A DNA stretch of 64,000 nt, taken from contig RSEF01000001.1 of assembly GCA_003993805.1 (NCBI GenBank), positions 89,962,093-90,026,092 on the forward strand. Reading direction: 5' to 3'. This document shows positions 12,346 through 25,800 of this stretch, one piece after another (position 1 is the first letter of the stretch; each line of letters opens with the position of its first letter). Origin of the DNA: Himantopus leucocephalus. Taxonomy: Eukaryota; Chordata; Aves; Charadriiformes; Recurvirostridae. The position numbers were made by a program, and so were the translations under genes. The notes beneath the pieces are model-generated. The model was not told the origin of the DNA. It saw nothing but the letters and a program-made list of their open reading frames with translations, and searched no databases.

Positions 12346-12399
12346 TCTCCCCACATGATTTATCAGATTAGGGGACTGGAAAGAGGAGGAAAATGAATG

Positions 12400-15300
12400 C
12401 GGAAGAGGGCTAGGATTCCACAGGAGTGAACCACTGACCTTTAGTGTCATGCTTGGGAGCCTGGCCAAGTGGGAACCAGGCCAGCATTTCTTCTGCAGGT
12501 TTCTTCAGGACATGTCATGACAGCTTTTCAAACAGTAAAAGATGAGGAATCATGCCTGGACAATACCCTGGAAAACAGTCTGTTTGGAGCACTGCTTCAG
12601 CCTGTCACAGGGGCTGTCAATGAGCCTTTTGCACGCTCAAAATAAGTTCAAACCACAAAATGAGGGAGCGGAGAATGGTGGGAAGACCCACCCACTCACT
12701 CAGGGAAGGCAGAGCACACTCAGCTGGAGTCACCTCCTCAGCTTCTATCCTGGGAGAGTCACATTTACTGTTTTTAAAGATACATGACAAAATTTTGAGG
12801 AGTTTGACAGTGATACCAAATTTCCCCCTCCGTGATCTCCAGCAATCGTACCAAGGAAAAACGCGAGAGCCTTAGTGGCTCAAGTCAGTAATTCCACTGC
12901 ATGTGATTCAGTCCCATGTGGAGGTACCAATGTAGATCCAGCACCCTGGCCCCATCCCACCAAGAAACAATGCAAAGCTAAGTGATGGGGTTCTGCTTGG
13001 CCACCTGAGGTGTACCTGTACCTGGGGTGTAGATAAGCCCTCTTATTTTCCTAGTGGGCACAGTTTATTAGCAGAACTCTGAAAAAAAAGAGGGTAGCAT
13101 CATACCTTGTACCACTGCAGTGTGTCTGTCAGCAGATATATCACAAGCACTTCTGAAGGGCAAAACACCAAAGATTAGCTTTTGAAAGCAGGATAATTAG
13201 ACATACCACATGGCGGTAGTTTTTTGTTGAAAAGCATCAGTTGTTGATTCTGCTGGACAACTACTGTGTTTCCATGACTTGTGGAAACTATGAAAGATAT
13301 TAAACAGATAATCTTGGAGAAGGTGATATAGGGTGTAGGCTCTGCATTTTGGGGGTGGCGGGCTCAGAAGAGCGACCCAGTTTAGAAGGTTTGATGACCT
13401 TTGGTGTCATATTGGGTGGGGTTTTTTTGTTGATCCAGGTTGTTGATTCAGGTTCAGGGAGAAATTGATAATGAACATACCATTTTTTGCAGAGCTTCCT
13501 ATAAAGGCCCTTTCTCAAAGTTTGTAATTGCTCATTAACCAACAGGTTTCATTTCTAAAGTTTTGGTGTCCAAATCTTAAAAAGGTTCGGTGATTTATCT
13601 GTGCGAACCAATGGAGGTAATAAATCAGACCAGCCCTTTCTATCTGTCTATTATGTGTAGATGGGACTGTATTTTATTACTCCTATCTGGTAACTTTAAG
13701 TAATATTTGTTGAGCTATTTATATTGGTGTATGAGACTTAGAATTACAAACACAAACTTTTCCATCAAACTTTTTTACCCTGGTGAAAAAAAATAAGCTG
13801 AAGTGAATTTTTACAAACACGTTTCATTTGGGGCAAAGTATTTTATTGTTCATGTAAACTGAAATTGTAAAAAAAATATCATGAAGCATATTTCATTTTT
13901 TAAAACCTGCCCTGTTCCTGAAGTATTCCCAGTGGTACTGTTGCAGATGTTCACTGGCATAGCTGGCAGATGGAGAGATGACATCAGTAACATGGTACTT
14001 TTACACTCCAAGAATGGGTGTCCTTTGATGGATGTGAGTACAACTGTGAGGGCAGCTCTGTGGGGACCACACACAAAAACCATTGGGCCTTTCCGTTTCA
14101 GCAAAAACTCAATAGAAAAAAACATTGCTCCTTCACTGAAATAGTATTAGGGGAGCTCTGAATGCCAAAGTAAATTGGGTTCTCCATTCAGTGACTTGTC
14201 AAGAAAAAAGGGTGTTGCAGCAACATAAATTACAGCCATAGTAATAAGCAACTCAGTTATGTACAATATGTGACAGCTCAGACAAGTCAATCAGAAATTT
14301 AGAAGACTGCATATTCTAACTATTTTAAAATCTGGTTATCTCCTGCATATAACATGGGTGTTTGCCACAAAATCATTACCAATAACAAATACCAACAGTA
14401 AAACAATTCTGAGAGCTTCTAGACAATGCTGGTTTTGTTATTTGGTCCTCTGATTGCTGTTCCTTACAAAGAAAACTGTACTAAAAACACAAATTAAAAA
14501 AACCAGACTTGTTTCAATACTTGAGAAATACAAGGAGCAGTGGGCCAATTTCATCTGGATATCCAGGCTGCATCATGGGATGCTCTTAACACCACAGCAG
14601 AGGCTTATCAGATCTGACAGGCCTGTGTGCTTTGCTTTTCCTACCCACACTGCAAATGAAGGAGGTGTACTGTGGTACACATCTAAAGGGCAAAATGTAA
14701 TGGGTTCTAACCTCATCTTTTATAGCAATGCCCTTTGTAGCTGTGAGCAATTGAACTAACTCTCTTAGGTCAAAATTTCTTACCCACCTACAAAGTTTCT
14801 TTTAATATAGATAAAATTGCTTAAAAAATGAGAAATTGCTTCTTGCTATTAATCAAGTTGTTTCATCAAATTTAAGACCTATTTTTTACTTTTCCAATCT
14901 TTAAACCATTAGTGTGTTAATTATTTCAGTTATCCACTGAATCCAGGCCAAGTCCTATAGGGTAGGAAAGTCTCAGCTCCAATATCCCAATTATGTTCAA
15001 TTCCACAGCATTACAAAGGTATAAGCCACACTCATACAACACCAATAAGCAACAACAAATCTGCCTGAAAAAAAAAATAACTAAGTTCACCAATCAAGCA
15101 AACTGACTTTATCAGCTTCTAAACTGCAGGGATGCATGGGGTGATAGTGAAAGCAGTGACAGACAAGATGTCTTCTGTAGCAGAACACACCTTCAAGTGA
15201 TATCACCAGCCTGCTGAAATCAACAAAATGCCAAATAATAGCAGCAGGAATTTTAAATTGGGTTAAGGCACCACAACCTTAACTACCAGCACAGATTTAA

Positions 15301-16580
15301 AGATCAGAGGTGGCCATATACCTTCTAAAACTTACGTATACCTGGCCCTTGGAAAACTTCAACTGCATCAAATTCACTTCATATGCAATTTAACTGAACC
15401 AAACCTCTCAAGCATTTTATGCATGCAGATTTTCATATGCAGTGTTTTATATGCAGATATTTAAAATTACTTGTAACTTATGTATGCAACTTATGCCACC
15501 TGACCAGGAATGAAGTCCAAAGGAAGATGTACGCCACTAGTTTGCAGCATACATCTCAGGTGGCACTTTCCTGACCAGCTTCATCTGGCATGGAGGGTCT
15601 TGGAGCTGGAGAAAGGCTTCAATAAAATGTAAATGTCAGAGCTGCGGATGCCACAGCACAGGAAGGAAGGCAAAAAACCCCAAATCTCTCATTCAGCTGA
15701 TATCTACAAATGCACTCTTGCTAAACAAGGTTTACAGCCACCTGTGGGGTAACATACTTCCCAGGGTGAGTGTACCTAAGTCATAAGAAGTTCAAGGACA
15801 GGATCAGATTGTCAACACTATCAGCAGATGAAGCACTACCTTGCTCTTTGGCAAGACTGTCCTCCAAAGAAGGCTTTGAACTCCTGAAATGGCACCTTCA
15901 TGAGCACATTTGTTGAGGGAGGTTCGTGTAATCTCCCTTACTTCATGCTCTTTAACAATGACATTAGCTTTCAATTGCTAACAACAGAAATAAATAAGAG
16001 CTGTTTTTATGAGTACTCTCTCAACAATGGGTAACATAATAATAGATGTTTTTACAGCACTAGAATTTCCTACAGAATAATAATTGAATGACTCAGTTTG
16101 TTTTGCTAACATGCAATTACCAACTCATATATGTTTCTGGAGAAATACAGTGATTTCAGGTGACAATCAACCATCATTAAAACGCTCTGAAAACCTAATC
16201 AAACTTTTCTGTATATTTGGGTCTAGTCCACAAAGGTCTTGTGTATGAAAAAATCCAAACATATCTATTTAGAGCACACAGAAGCCCTTAAGATGCACAG
16301 TGAAGCAACTAAAGGAAGAAGCTCCTTCTGGCACAGGGATTCCGTTTCTTGATTGCCTCACTTATACACCATGCAATCAATTGCACAGGCCTTGGAAGGT
16401 TTAGCACAGATTACAGGAAGAAAGGTTTTGGCAGAGGTACAGAGCAGCCTGTCTCTATGCATAGGACTGGAAGATTACAGCAGCTCTTGCGTAAATTATG
16501 GTCTTAAAACACAGAATTTTAATTCTACCAGCATAGATTTTTCAGTTTAATTATTCTGTGTATGACATATGAAGCGTACT
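12400..16580. other. upstream intergenic stretch; nothing recognised
   Basis: This is AT-rich unique-looking DNA with short chance open frames and homopolymer runs. I saw no exon with family motifs, no tRNA and no clear repeat. Confidence 0.4.
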
Positions 16581-16581
16581 C

Positions 16582-16690
16582 TGTGGTCTCAGAAAAGTCA
16601 TTCAGCCTCTCTATGCCTCAGTTTCCAAATCTGTAAAAGAGAAGGAAAACTTGCCTATCTCACAGGAGTGTGGTGAAGGTGACCTGTGGT
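16582..16690 (+). repeat. MIR-like SINE remnant
   Basis: The segment holds the characteristic MIR 3' half: GTCATTCAGCCTCTCTATGC, then CTCAGTTTCCAAATCTGTAA, then CTATCTCACAGGAGTG. This corresponds to the ancient amniote MIR consensus, somewhat diverged. A second piece reading TGATCTTGGGCAACTGATTT at about 16776-16795 may be another fragment of the same family. Confidence 0.55.
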
Positions 16691-17439
16691 TAGTGTACAG
16701 CCATATCAGCCATATTCTGCCCATATGGGTGCAAGACTAGGGTTCTGCTTCTGGCTCTGAGGCTATTATCTTTGTGATCTTGGGCAACTGATTTCAGATG
16801 GCAACCATATCACAAGACACCTAAATTTAGGTGTCTACATCTGATTTAGCTTCTGTTATACTTAGGGGAGATCTAAGGACTGATTCAGCTGCCCACACAT
16901 AGGAACTTGTTGACATTCAGGGTGCCCTAAGGTATCTCACCTGACCTCCAGCTGCTCCAGTAGGATTCCTTCAGGTTCTGTGCCATATCTGTGAGCTCCA
17001 CATGGATATCAGAGCTGTCTTACAGCATCTCCAGTGGCACTAGATACCTATACGGCATCTGAATTGAGCCCTCTTTGCTTCTATACCCATTTTTCATCAG
17101 TCTTGCCTACTTACTTGACCAGTTCTTTGAAGTAACAGTCTTCTCTCATTACATGCTTTTGTGACTGAGCATCAGTGTTGGTTGTAGAAGCCTGAAACAG
17201 TCCTGTCTCCAAAAGCGCATTCCCAACCAACTTCTAGGCCTAGAGAACTCAGAAACCTTTGACTTTCATCTCAAAATCTACTGACCATTTATCATGTCTT
17301 GAATCAGTATTTTTTCAGAGTTGGACTGTGACTGGTGATGTGATTCACACTAACTTACTATAAGGTATCCCAAATCAATACATACATATATGAGCACAAA
17401 CATACAAACACACACCACTTGAGGGGTGCCATTGCACAT

Positions 17440-18125
17440 ACACTCGCACCCGAGTTAACTGCTAGGACTAAAGGTCCCTCTGCAATGGGCAACTCCCCTG
17501 AGCCGATGGGTGCCCCTTTTTAAGTGTGCACAAATATCTGGATCCAGTAAAGTATAAGAACACCCACACTCCTGAGAGCTAAAGTGTATATAGAGAGGTG
17601 GATGAAAGAGAGGCTAGCCTACAGTTAAAATTTCCCTCTTCAAGTTTGGAGTAAATACTCACAATGCATTGTCATTCCTCAGCGGGCGATAACTGAGATT
17701 TGAGGGGGGTTGACTCACCCTGGCCTTTTAATCCTCAAGGTGCTGCCTGAGCGGTGTCCCAGCTCAGGGGAGATGCTGGTCACAGCCCGCTGTGATCCAG
17801 GAGAGCTCAGAGGGTCTTGCTAGAATTGCTACTTATAGGGTCTGAGATAACTGACTTTCATCAGGTATTTTTCCACTCCAACCCACTTCAGACAATGGGT
17901 TATTCTGATACTTTCCACCAGTTGTGCAAGTCCAGAACTTGCTAGATCTTGGAGTTCTGGTATCACCCCCTTTTGGGCCATGATCCAGGTACAGACGTAC
18001 TAGGCTGTCAGGGGGTGATTGATTGTCATTACTGTTTCCAAGCAATAGGGGAAGCAGGATCCAGGCGCGTTAAGGGAGTGCCTTAATGCTCTGCTTCTTT
18101 GTCTTTTGCAATTCATGCCTGACTT
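17440..18125 (-). mobile_element. candidate old endogenous-retrovirus LTR (boundaries uncertain)
   Basis: Read on the minus strand the segment has an LTR-like layout. A TATA-like CCTATAAGTAG lies at about 17831-17840. It is followed roughly 100 bp later by an ATTAAA polyadenylation-type signal (17727-17732) and a G/C-rich stretch with more CpG than the flanks. The tract has no match to CR1. I cannot fix the TG/CA ends or a target duplication, and I recognise no internal retroviral gene. It could instead be unrelated single-copy sequence. Confidence 0.35.
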
Positions 18126-18889
18126 CTCCTAGGTTGATACATGGCCCAGGGACAGGGAGTCACACCAAACACCGAGTGGCCAAGAGAGGTGGGGGGCAGG
18201 TTGCACGACCACACTGTCTGATAGGAATGATGACCCTTCTCTCTTGTTTTCCCATCCAAAATCAAGGCAATACAAAGCCTTTATAAACCTTTCTCTCTTT
18301 GTAATACTTGAATGTTTCAGTTCTTTTGAGAATTTTTGTCTTCCATTTCACTCCCACGCAAAACCACCAACAGCACTGAACTGAGAAATTAATTCTGACT
18401 AGCTGTTCCTATCAAAGGGAAAGTACATAATAGTACTTGCCACTGAGCATCCACTGCCATTGGAGAAGGGATTATTTTTTTTTTCTGCCTGTACCCTACC
18501 TTCTGATATTCCTCCACTATGTGCACCTAGCTGATCAAACATGCCAGTCATACTAGATGCTACTTCAGAGACTGAATAGAGATATAAATGGTGCATAGAT
18601 TTTGTGCAGGCCACATACAAATGACTGAGGTTCCCACTACAGGAAAGAACATGCTCTTGTTGTTGAAATACTGGCATTTGCTTCTAAGCAAATGTGTATT
18701 CTGGTTTTTAAATCAGATGCTCTGAATTACCACACCAACATCTGTCAGCCTCATGGGGATTCTGAAAGCCTAAGACATCTCTCCCTCTTCTTGTTTACAT
18801 GGCAGATATCCATATCATCTTCCCTCTGCAAAGATGTCTACATCAAATTAAGTCTTACCTAAACCTCTCTGTGATGCCACCATGCTTTC

Positions 18890-19210
18890 ATACACTTCTG
18901 TTTCAGCCCTACTCCTCAAGAAAACTCCTCACAGAAATTATGGCTACTGTCTCACTCTTTTTCATCTTCAAATCTTTCTAATTATGCCTGCAAATCACTG
19001 GCATGTGGTGGTCAACAGGCAACTGCCAAACCAGGATGTCCCCCTAAACTCTTACCACTTTACTTTCTATTCCCATTTTGCCTACTCCTACCTTTATCCT
19101 GCCCATGTCTGCAAAGCACTTGATCATGTCTAACACACAGATTGCAAGCTCTACGGGGTCCAATTCCCCATGCAGTGACTACCAAAGTACTTATAGTAGC
19201 AATAAAAATT
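18890..19210 (+). repeat. ancient L2/L3-like LINE 3' end remnant
   Basis: The segment follows the order seen in old amniote L2/L3-type LINE tails: CTCAAGAAAACTCCTCACAG, then ATGCCTGCAAATCACTGG, then GATTGCAAGCTCTACGGGG, ending near CCAAAGTACTTATAGTAGCA with an adenine-rich end. It is heavily diverged and has no open frame. Confidence 0.45.
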
Positions 19211-22140
19211 GAGGATGCAAAATCCTCTTTCCTCCTTTAATGATCTGGTACATCTGCTCCCAGCATTCTGGAAGCCAAATACAGCAGATATTTACAGGAG
19301 CCAGAAAATGAACAATGCAACTTTCCAACTTCTAATAGTGGATTGTGTAGCCAATAGGTAGTACATAATGTCCTGATCTCTGTCCTTCTGATGCAATTAC
19401 TGTTTGGAAAACAGCAGACACCTTCCTGAAATTGCCTTACGTTTACAATAGCAAAAACGATTCAGTTTTGTTACGGCCCATCCTTAATCTCTATCTATGC
19501 ACAGCCTATGTGAAATAGAAGAATTTGCTGTGAGTTAATATAACTCATAACAAAAGGTATAGTGACATGAAATCTTTACTGAGGCAACATACCTTCCTTC
19601 AAACTGAAAGACTGGCAACTTCCCTACTGGGGAGGACTTTGGCTGGATTCTATATACTGCTCTCACAGCAATGAAAACAGCGTGGATGATCTGTGAGGAA
19701 AAAACATGCTATTGCCCCTCCACTTATTGCAGAAAAAGGATGCAGGACTCCAGTTCTGGCAGACTTCTTAGGCTAGTGGTGAATCAATCAATAACTAGCA
19801 AGGCCATATGCAGTCAAACAGCTGCAGAGCTGCATCTTAAAAGTGACGTGAATCCTTTGTGACTCCCTGAGGTGTAATGAAGCTTAGTTACTGTTTACAT
19901 ATGCTTGGAGATCTTCAGATAAAAGGCAATATGTTCATGGGAAGCAACATTAATGTCATTGTTGCTGCTGGAGAGTACCGTCCTCATAAAGGTGACAACA
20001 AATTAGCCAGAGTAACACGCAGGAATTCTCTCTCCTCCTGCTGCAGTATGCAGCAATGGGAAACCTACTGTTTTCCATTCCTCTGCAACAGCATTACATA
20101 CTAGTGTAAGTTAACCTAGCCTATAGTCATAAGTCTTGTTATATTTACAGGCAATTGGCCAAATCCTGAGTGATGATGTGGACTACCAAATCCTGCTTTG
20201 GAGCTCAGTATACCTCAAGCTGCAATATACTTCAGCCTTCCTTCCTATTTTAACTACTGTAAGAAGTTTGGAACTGATCCAGTCAGGATTGTATGTGCTC
20301 CCGGGCTTGCAGTTTTGTCCTTGTTTTCCTCCAGTGCTTTGGGACAAAATTTTCTATATACCAGTACAGGAAAAAACACTCTTAATGATAGCGTATACTC
20401 CTAATTGGAAGTCAACACACTACCCTCCTGAGACGAAAATGCTGATCTCTGCCACAGGAGATACAATGCAATACAAAGCAGATGCTGACATTGGAAAGAA
20501 AGACTATTTCTGAGTATGCAGATCACATACCTCTGTCTCATTTATTTGTTAAAAAAAATGGATGGTGTACAACTTGTTCCCTTCATGTCTAGCATATCAA
20601 GGAAGCCTTTCTGTCATAAGGAGATTTAGACAATTAAAACATGATATAATGACTGCATAGCTAGCAATGCCCAAACTAATGATACAAAGAAAGCAGATAG
20701 AAGAAAAAGGACCTGTTTTTGCAAAAATAAAAACCATTCACAAGGCTCATGGGCTTCCTTAAGACTAAAGAGATTGTGCACTCAAATTAGAATAATATGC
20801 TGACCCCCAGGTTAATATTTCCCTCTCTATACTAAGTAGGTAAGGCAGAAGCGCAGATTTAAATGTTTCCTGCTGCTCCCTGCAAAAGCATATCCAAAGG
20901 TATGCATTTAGGACTCTGATAAGTGAAAGCATGTTGCCAGCATAAGTAGTCATCAGGTTGGTTTGTGCAGTGCCATAATTGCTCTCCACATAATTCATCA
21001 GTAGGTCCCTCCCACCCTACTTACAAATAGATTCACTTTTGGATTTCACAGCCTCATCTGCCCAGCCCTGTTCACCATGAGTAACGGCTTAGCCAAAAAA
21101 CAGCTGCCACAGTAAAAGGCGACGAGTGAAGGGCCTAATGTGACATCTGAGTGCTTGCAGTCGTATTCTGGGAAGCTAGCAATACAGCAAGTGGAGGGGA
21201 AGCAAGAAGGTTTCCACCGCCAAGAGAGGCACTAATTAGTCATAAAGAGGATAGACCAGTTGTGGTCCTAAATTAATGGAATAACCCACCCCCTGGCAGT
21301 ATTAGGGAATCAATTCTGTTGGGTCCCTTCCAAATCAGTTAAATGGACTACCAGAGATATCATGTAGATCTCAGGCAAACATTAGTTCCCTGTGAGCTAC
21401 CTGGAAGTCATCCATAGATGCCAGGGCTCAGCTGTGGACTAGGGACTGATGTGAGTTATTCTATTAGCTGAAGTTTTTTTTACTTTGTAGGCACGAGCCT
21501 TTATTCATGTCTCAGACATGACAGTCTCTTCTGTACTTGGGAATATTAAGCAGCTGCATCTGCTGCAAAAACAATCTGTTTAAAAAGTTGGCGTGAGTTG
21601 GCTTAGCAATAATGGCAGGATGACCTGCAATTGGACTATTGGGCTAAATGAAGGAAGTTTTTTATCATAACTGGGTACTACTTAATAATATGGCAGGACT
21701 TTTCCTTTTCCCACAGAATTTCCTGAACTGGATGTGATTTCCAGTATGTCACTGGATTTCATCTCACTGGACAGCAACTGAAGACATTGAACTTGTCTTC
21801 AAACATAGCTACAAACAGGTGTGCGAATACAGGCAACACAAAGAGTGATTGTTTCCAAGCTCGTGGCTGCAGATCACTAGAATTTCACCATGGATCATAA
21901 GTGGGAATGTTTGAGAAATGTGGGTGCTCTTTGTACCAAAATGATACAACTTGCACATTCCCTGGACAGGATAGAGGAGTGTAACAAGGAAAACCAAAAG
22001 AAAGCAATAAATGAGTGTATGAAAGGACAAGCAGGTTCTTTTTTACTCTACCTGACAAAGTTCAACAACATAGGTACTTCCTCCCCTGCCTGATAAGTGG
22101 AGATAAGAGGATCTAAAGAAATTTAAGCACAAAAGGATGC
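19210..22140. other. intergenic stretch; nothing recognised
   Basis: This is AT-rich DNA with only chance-length open frames (up to 125 codons at 20136-20513). Those frames lack family motifs. No repeat class could be assigned. Confidence 0.4.
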
Positions 22141-22364
22141 ATCTTACAGTAACATATTCGCTTCCAAATATGATGTTCTGACTTGAATGCCTACCTCAAC
22201 AGAATTTTGCCCTCTTCTGCCATCATTTCTTCCATGGCCTGTGGTCACACAGAGATTTTGCTTACACATCCCCTCAGTCACCTGTCTTCCAGAATGACCT
22301 TTTCCAGTCTGCTTAAGCTTTCCTTCCCAGCTCTTTATTCCCCAAATATATAGCATTTCAGTTG

Positions 22365-22445
22365 TTCCCTTCTGAAGCCTCTCAAATTTGCCTACTTCTT
22401 CACTAAAATGCAGTGACCAGAGATGAATCCCATTGTCCAATAAAG
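22365..22445 (-). repeat. old CR1/L3-type LINE fragment
   Basis: On the plus strand TCTGAAGCCTCTCAAATTTG, then ACTTCTTCACTAAAATGCAG and TGACCAGAGATGAATCCCA resemble the complement of the CR1 segment just before its 3' end. That segment describes a block of the form 'CTGCAGCCTCTCCAGTTTG'. It is diverged and truncated. Confidence 0.35.
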
Positions 22446-22649
22446 AACACCCAAGTAGAAAAAAGAGTGGAATAAGTTATCTAACTTCAATCATTTCCGA
22501 CACTCCTCACTTTTTTTACATATAGTACCTCTATCAACAATGTTTAATACACCATTAACTTCCTTAAAAATGTAGTAAAATGAGGCACGTACTACCGTTT
22601 GGAGAACCTAGATCCTGGTTATACCACATCAGTCCAGTTCATTACAGCC

Positions 22650-22810
22650 CACAGCTCTGAGTTATTCCTGTGTGAGCTGGGCTGCGTCACTGATATCACT
22701 CCTATAAAACAGGGATAACTTCCTTACAGGCAACCCATGAGCCTTACTAGCTCACTAACATTGATGCAGTATTTTGAGATCCTTCCATTTAGAGATGCTG
22801 TATATTGACC
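22650..22810 (+). repeat. MIR-like SINE
   Basis: In order are TTCCTGTGTGAGCTGGGCTG, ATAAAACAGGGATAACTTCC and TATTTTGAGATCCTTCC, ending in a GATGCTGTATAT tail. This is the layout of MIR-family SINEs (splicing-like core, L2-like 3' end). Confidence 0.55.
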
Positions 22811-25800
22811 ACTGGCCTTGTTACCATCAGTGTTTAATATATGCAGGTATTCCTATCTCTGTTCTACCAAGCAGACATAATTTCCCCCCACACTCCCAAT
22901 CTTCTTTGAGTTTCATTATCACTTTCCACTTAATACTATCCAAAATCGTTACCTTCACGTCCTCCAAATCATCTCTCTTTCTGTTCTTCACCTGCAGTTC
23001 ACCTCCTTTTGAACACAAGCTTGAGAAGAAAGAAGGTCGTGGAAATGGTACAGAAGTCCAGCTTTGGAAGGTATAAATTCACATTATGTTTATCTCAGAA
23101 ATGAAGCTACGTTTGAGAGTATTATTCTTAATATTAGTGAAAATTTGTAATTCTCAAAAAAACCCCAAAACAAACCACCAAACAACCCTCTGGGAGTTGA
23201 TTAGTCACTGTCTTGTACTTTGTGCAAGACAAATTTGTGCTGGGCAAATAAAGTGTTAAATGCCAGATCAGCCTGGCAGGATGGTATGCTCCTTTACAAG
23301 GACTGAAAGGAGGATGCTGCTGGACATCTAACACCTTCAAATTTGTCAGGGAGGTGATACCAACCAGGCAACGGCCAGGCTTTGAGATGTACCGGCAGGG
23401 CCCTGTGCATGCACAGACCTGGCAGAAAAAGCAGTGCTAAGGCTTGAGCCTCAGTATATATGGTGTGGCATGGTTGTAACCTGCCAGACTGACAGGGAGG
23501 GCTTGCATTCTACCTCTTCTGGCTACTGCAAATAGTCCTTGAAATTGAGCAAGAGTAGGGCTATACACCATGTACTTTTCTCTTTTTTAACCTAGTTTAC
23601 TTTCTTATTGTGGTTTTCAGATTAACAGAAAATTGTCACTGACATCTCTGACCTCTGCAGAATTTCCCTTTCCCTCAAGTGAGCAAACTAACAGGCCAAA
23701 TCTATAAAGAGAAAGTATTATGCAATGTATTAAGACTGCAATAAGTACCATCAGGAACTGTTACAGGGATAGATCCTAATAGATATATTTTTATTTCTAC
23801 CACTAGAGGCCTGTAATGTGCTGCATATTTGGCAAAATCCACATTATCTGTCAGTGGCACAGCAGTACCATGAGTCCAAATTTGCATAATGTTTTCAAAG
23901 AAGTTTCTACATATTTAATTTCAGCTTCTGAAGACAACGCTCTGCCAATGACAGAATAAGTTCAAATAAGCAACTATTCAGTGTTTTAAAATGAACATAA
24001 AGAGGATCCTTAATAATCAAATCAGATACTCTTTATGCACGTGAGAAACTTTCCTCAGCTCTCTAAAACTCATGGGCTGATCCCTTGTGTAATATTGTTC
24101 AGTTTGGAATCTACTGGACAGACATCCAGCCAGGTAGTTTCAAATTAGAAATAAATAGAAATTTAGGAACAAATTTTCACATCTGGTATGTTTGTGCATT
24201 TGGTCTGAAGATACAGCATATCTGACATCTTCCCTGTTGTTGGTAGTCTAAAAAAAGTACCTTGTCTATGCATGAAAGTTATACTTAATGCTATTAGAGA
24301 AATATTCTTTTCTTCTAAAATAGTCATAACAGATATATATTTCCAAAATAACAGTGCAGTTTACAGCGTTTGGGTTGTTTGGGGTTTTTTTTTTATGTTG
24401 ATTTGGCCATTTGATCACTCTGCTTTGCTCTGATAAGGCAAAATTTTCCTCAGGTATAAATAAAATTTTTTCTGTGGATTTCAGAGGAACCACTGAGATC
24501 TCAGTCTGTAACTGAATCTCTGTGGCTGAAAACAAACTGAGCACTTGGACTGGTGGTTTTCTACTGCTGACATCCTCCAGGCTGTCACTCCAGGTATAAC
24601 TGTTACTCCCTTATGTGCTGGCCATAGGTACATGGGTAGAGCCACTGACATTTCACAATATTCATTTCCCAGCTCCTGCTTCATACTGAAGAGCATGTTT
24701 CTTCACAAGTTTTACTGCACATGTTTCACTGGAAGTGTTAGCAGAGGAAGGTGAGAGATGGCAGCAAAAATTGCTTCCTGAGATAAGATTCACCTCACCT
24801 AAGTTTACCCACCTGGAAGTTACATGTCTTCAGCAAACCCACAGCCAGTGGAGACATACTAGGGTTATTAGGAGGTGAGTCACCGTGCCTATCTGTCAGA
24901 TCTACCATAGGGAGGCATGATTCACCCATTAGCAGCGCCTTAGCTTTTTTACTAACAAAAGAAAGACCCTAGACAATTAACTCAGACTTTATGCCTAAGT
25001 ATTACAGAGTTCAAGTCAGGTGAAATGTCCCTTTCACTGCCTCCAGTCTTGTATATCAACAGCAGTACCAAAAATACACGGGTCTGAAGGTCTCTGCTTA
25101 GGGCTCTGTGCAGTAATTTCTCTCTGTGGAACATAATGCAAAGCAAGCAAAGTCTAGTGTAAAGAAATGGAGAAGCTTTGATTTGCTGTTGCTTCCTCCC
25201 CCACTTCTGTGGGTGTAAATGACTACATAAAACATGGGAGAGTCAGACTCACCCACAGCCCCTAGGCCAGTCCTCTAACAGACGACTGAACACACAGCAA
25301 AAAGGCATGACTTTGAGATCCCCATAGCAGGTTCTGTGCTTCCCTGCTCTGCTCTTCCCACATGTGTGGCGCTGCCACCATCCCTCTCTGAACAGAGAAT
25401 CAAGGGTCATCACAGAGTCTAAGAGCAGAAAAGCAGCGATAAAGCAAAAGGAGGGGGAGTTTGGGAGGTGGAAGCGCCTCCCTTGCCACCCAAGCCAAAG
25501 CCTGAAGGTGACTCATCCTCCTCTGCGCTAGTTCTTGCACAGCTCCTGTGATGGGGAGCTTCATGGGCCGTTCTTCCCTTCCTTCCCCTTTCCCTCCCTC
25601 CCCTTAGCAGTGATCCAAAAAGTCCTCCTTCTCCCTGTGAATGACTTCCTTCACATTCCTTCCCCAGAAAGTGATCTTTTCTGCTTGGTCACAGGCTCAT
25701 CCAAGTCCTGTTATTATGCATTGCTCCAGGCACTGTACGAGCCTTCAGGCATTTACTGCAAAACAGCATAGAAAATCTGACATGCTTGGTAGAATACACA

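Noticed and set aside
13300..13542. 80-codon minus-strand frame with a charged, proline-rich peptide
   Set aside because: No homology was recognised and there are no exon boundaries. A length like this is common by chance.
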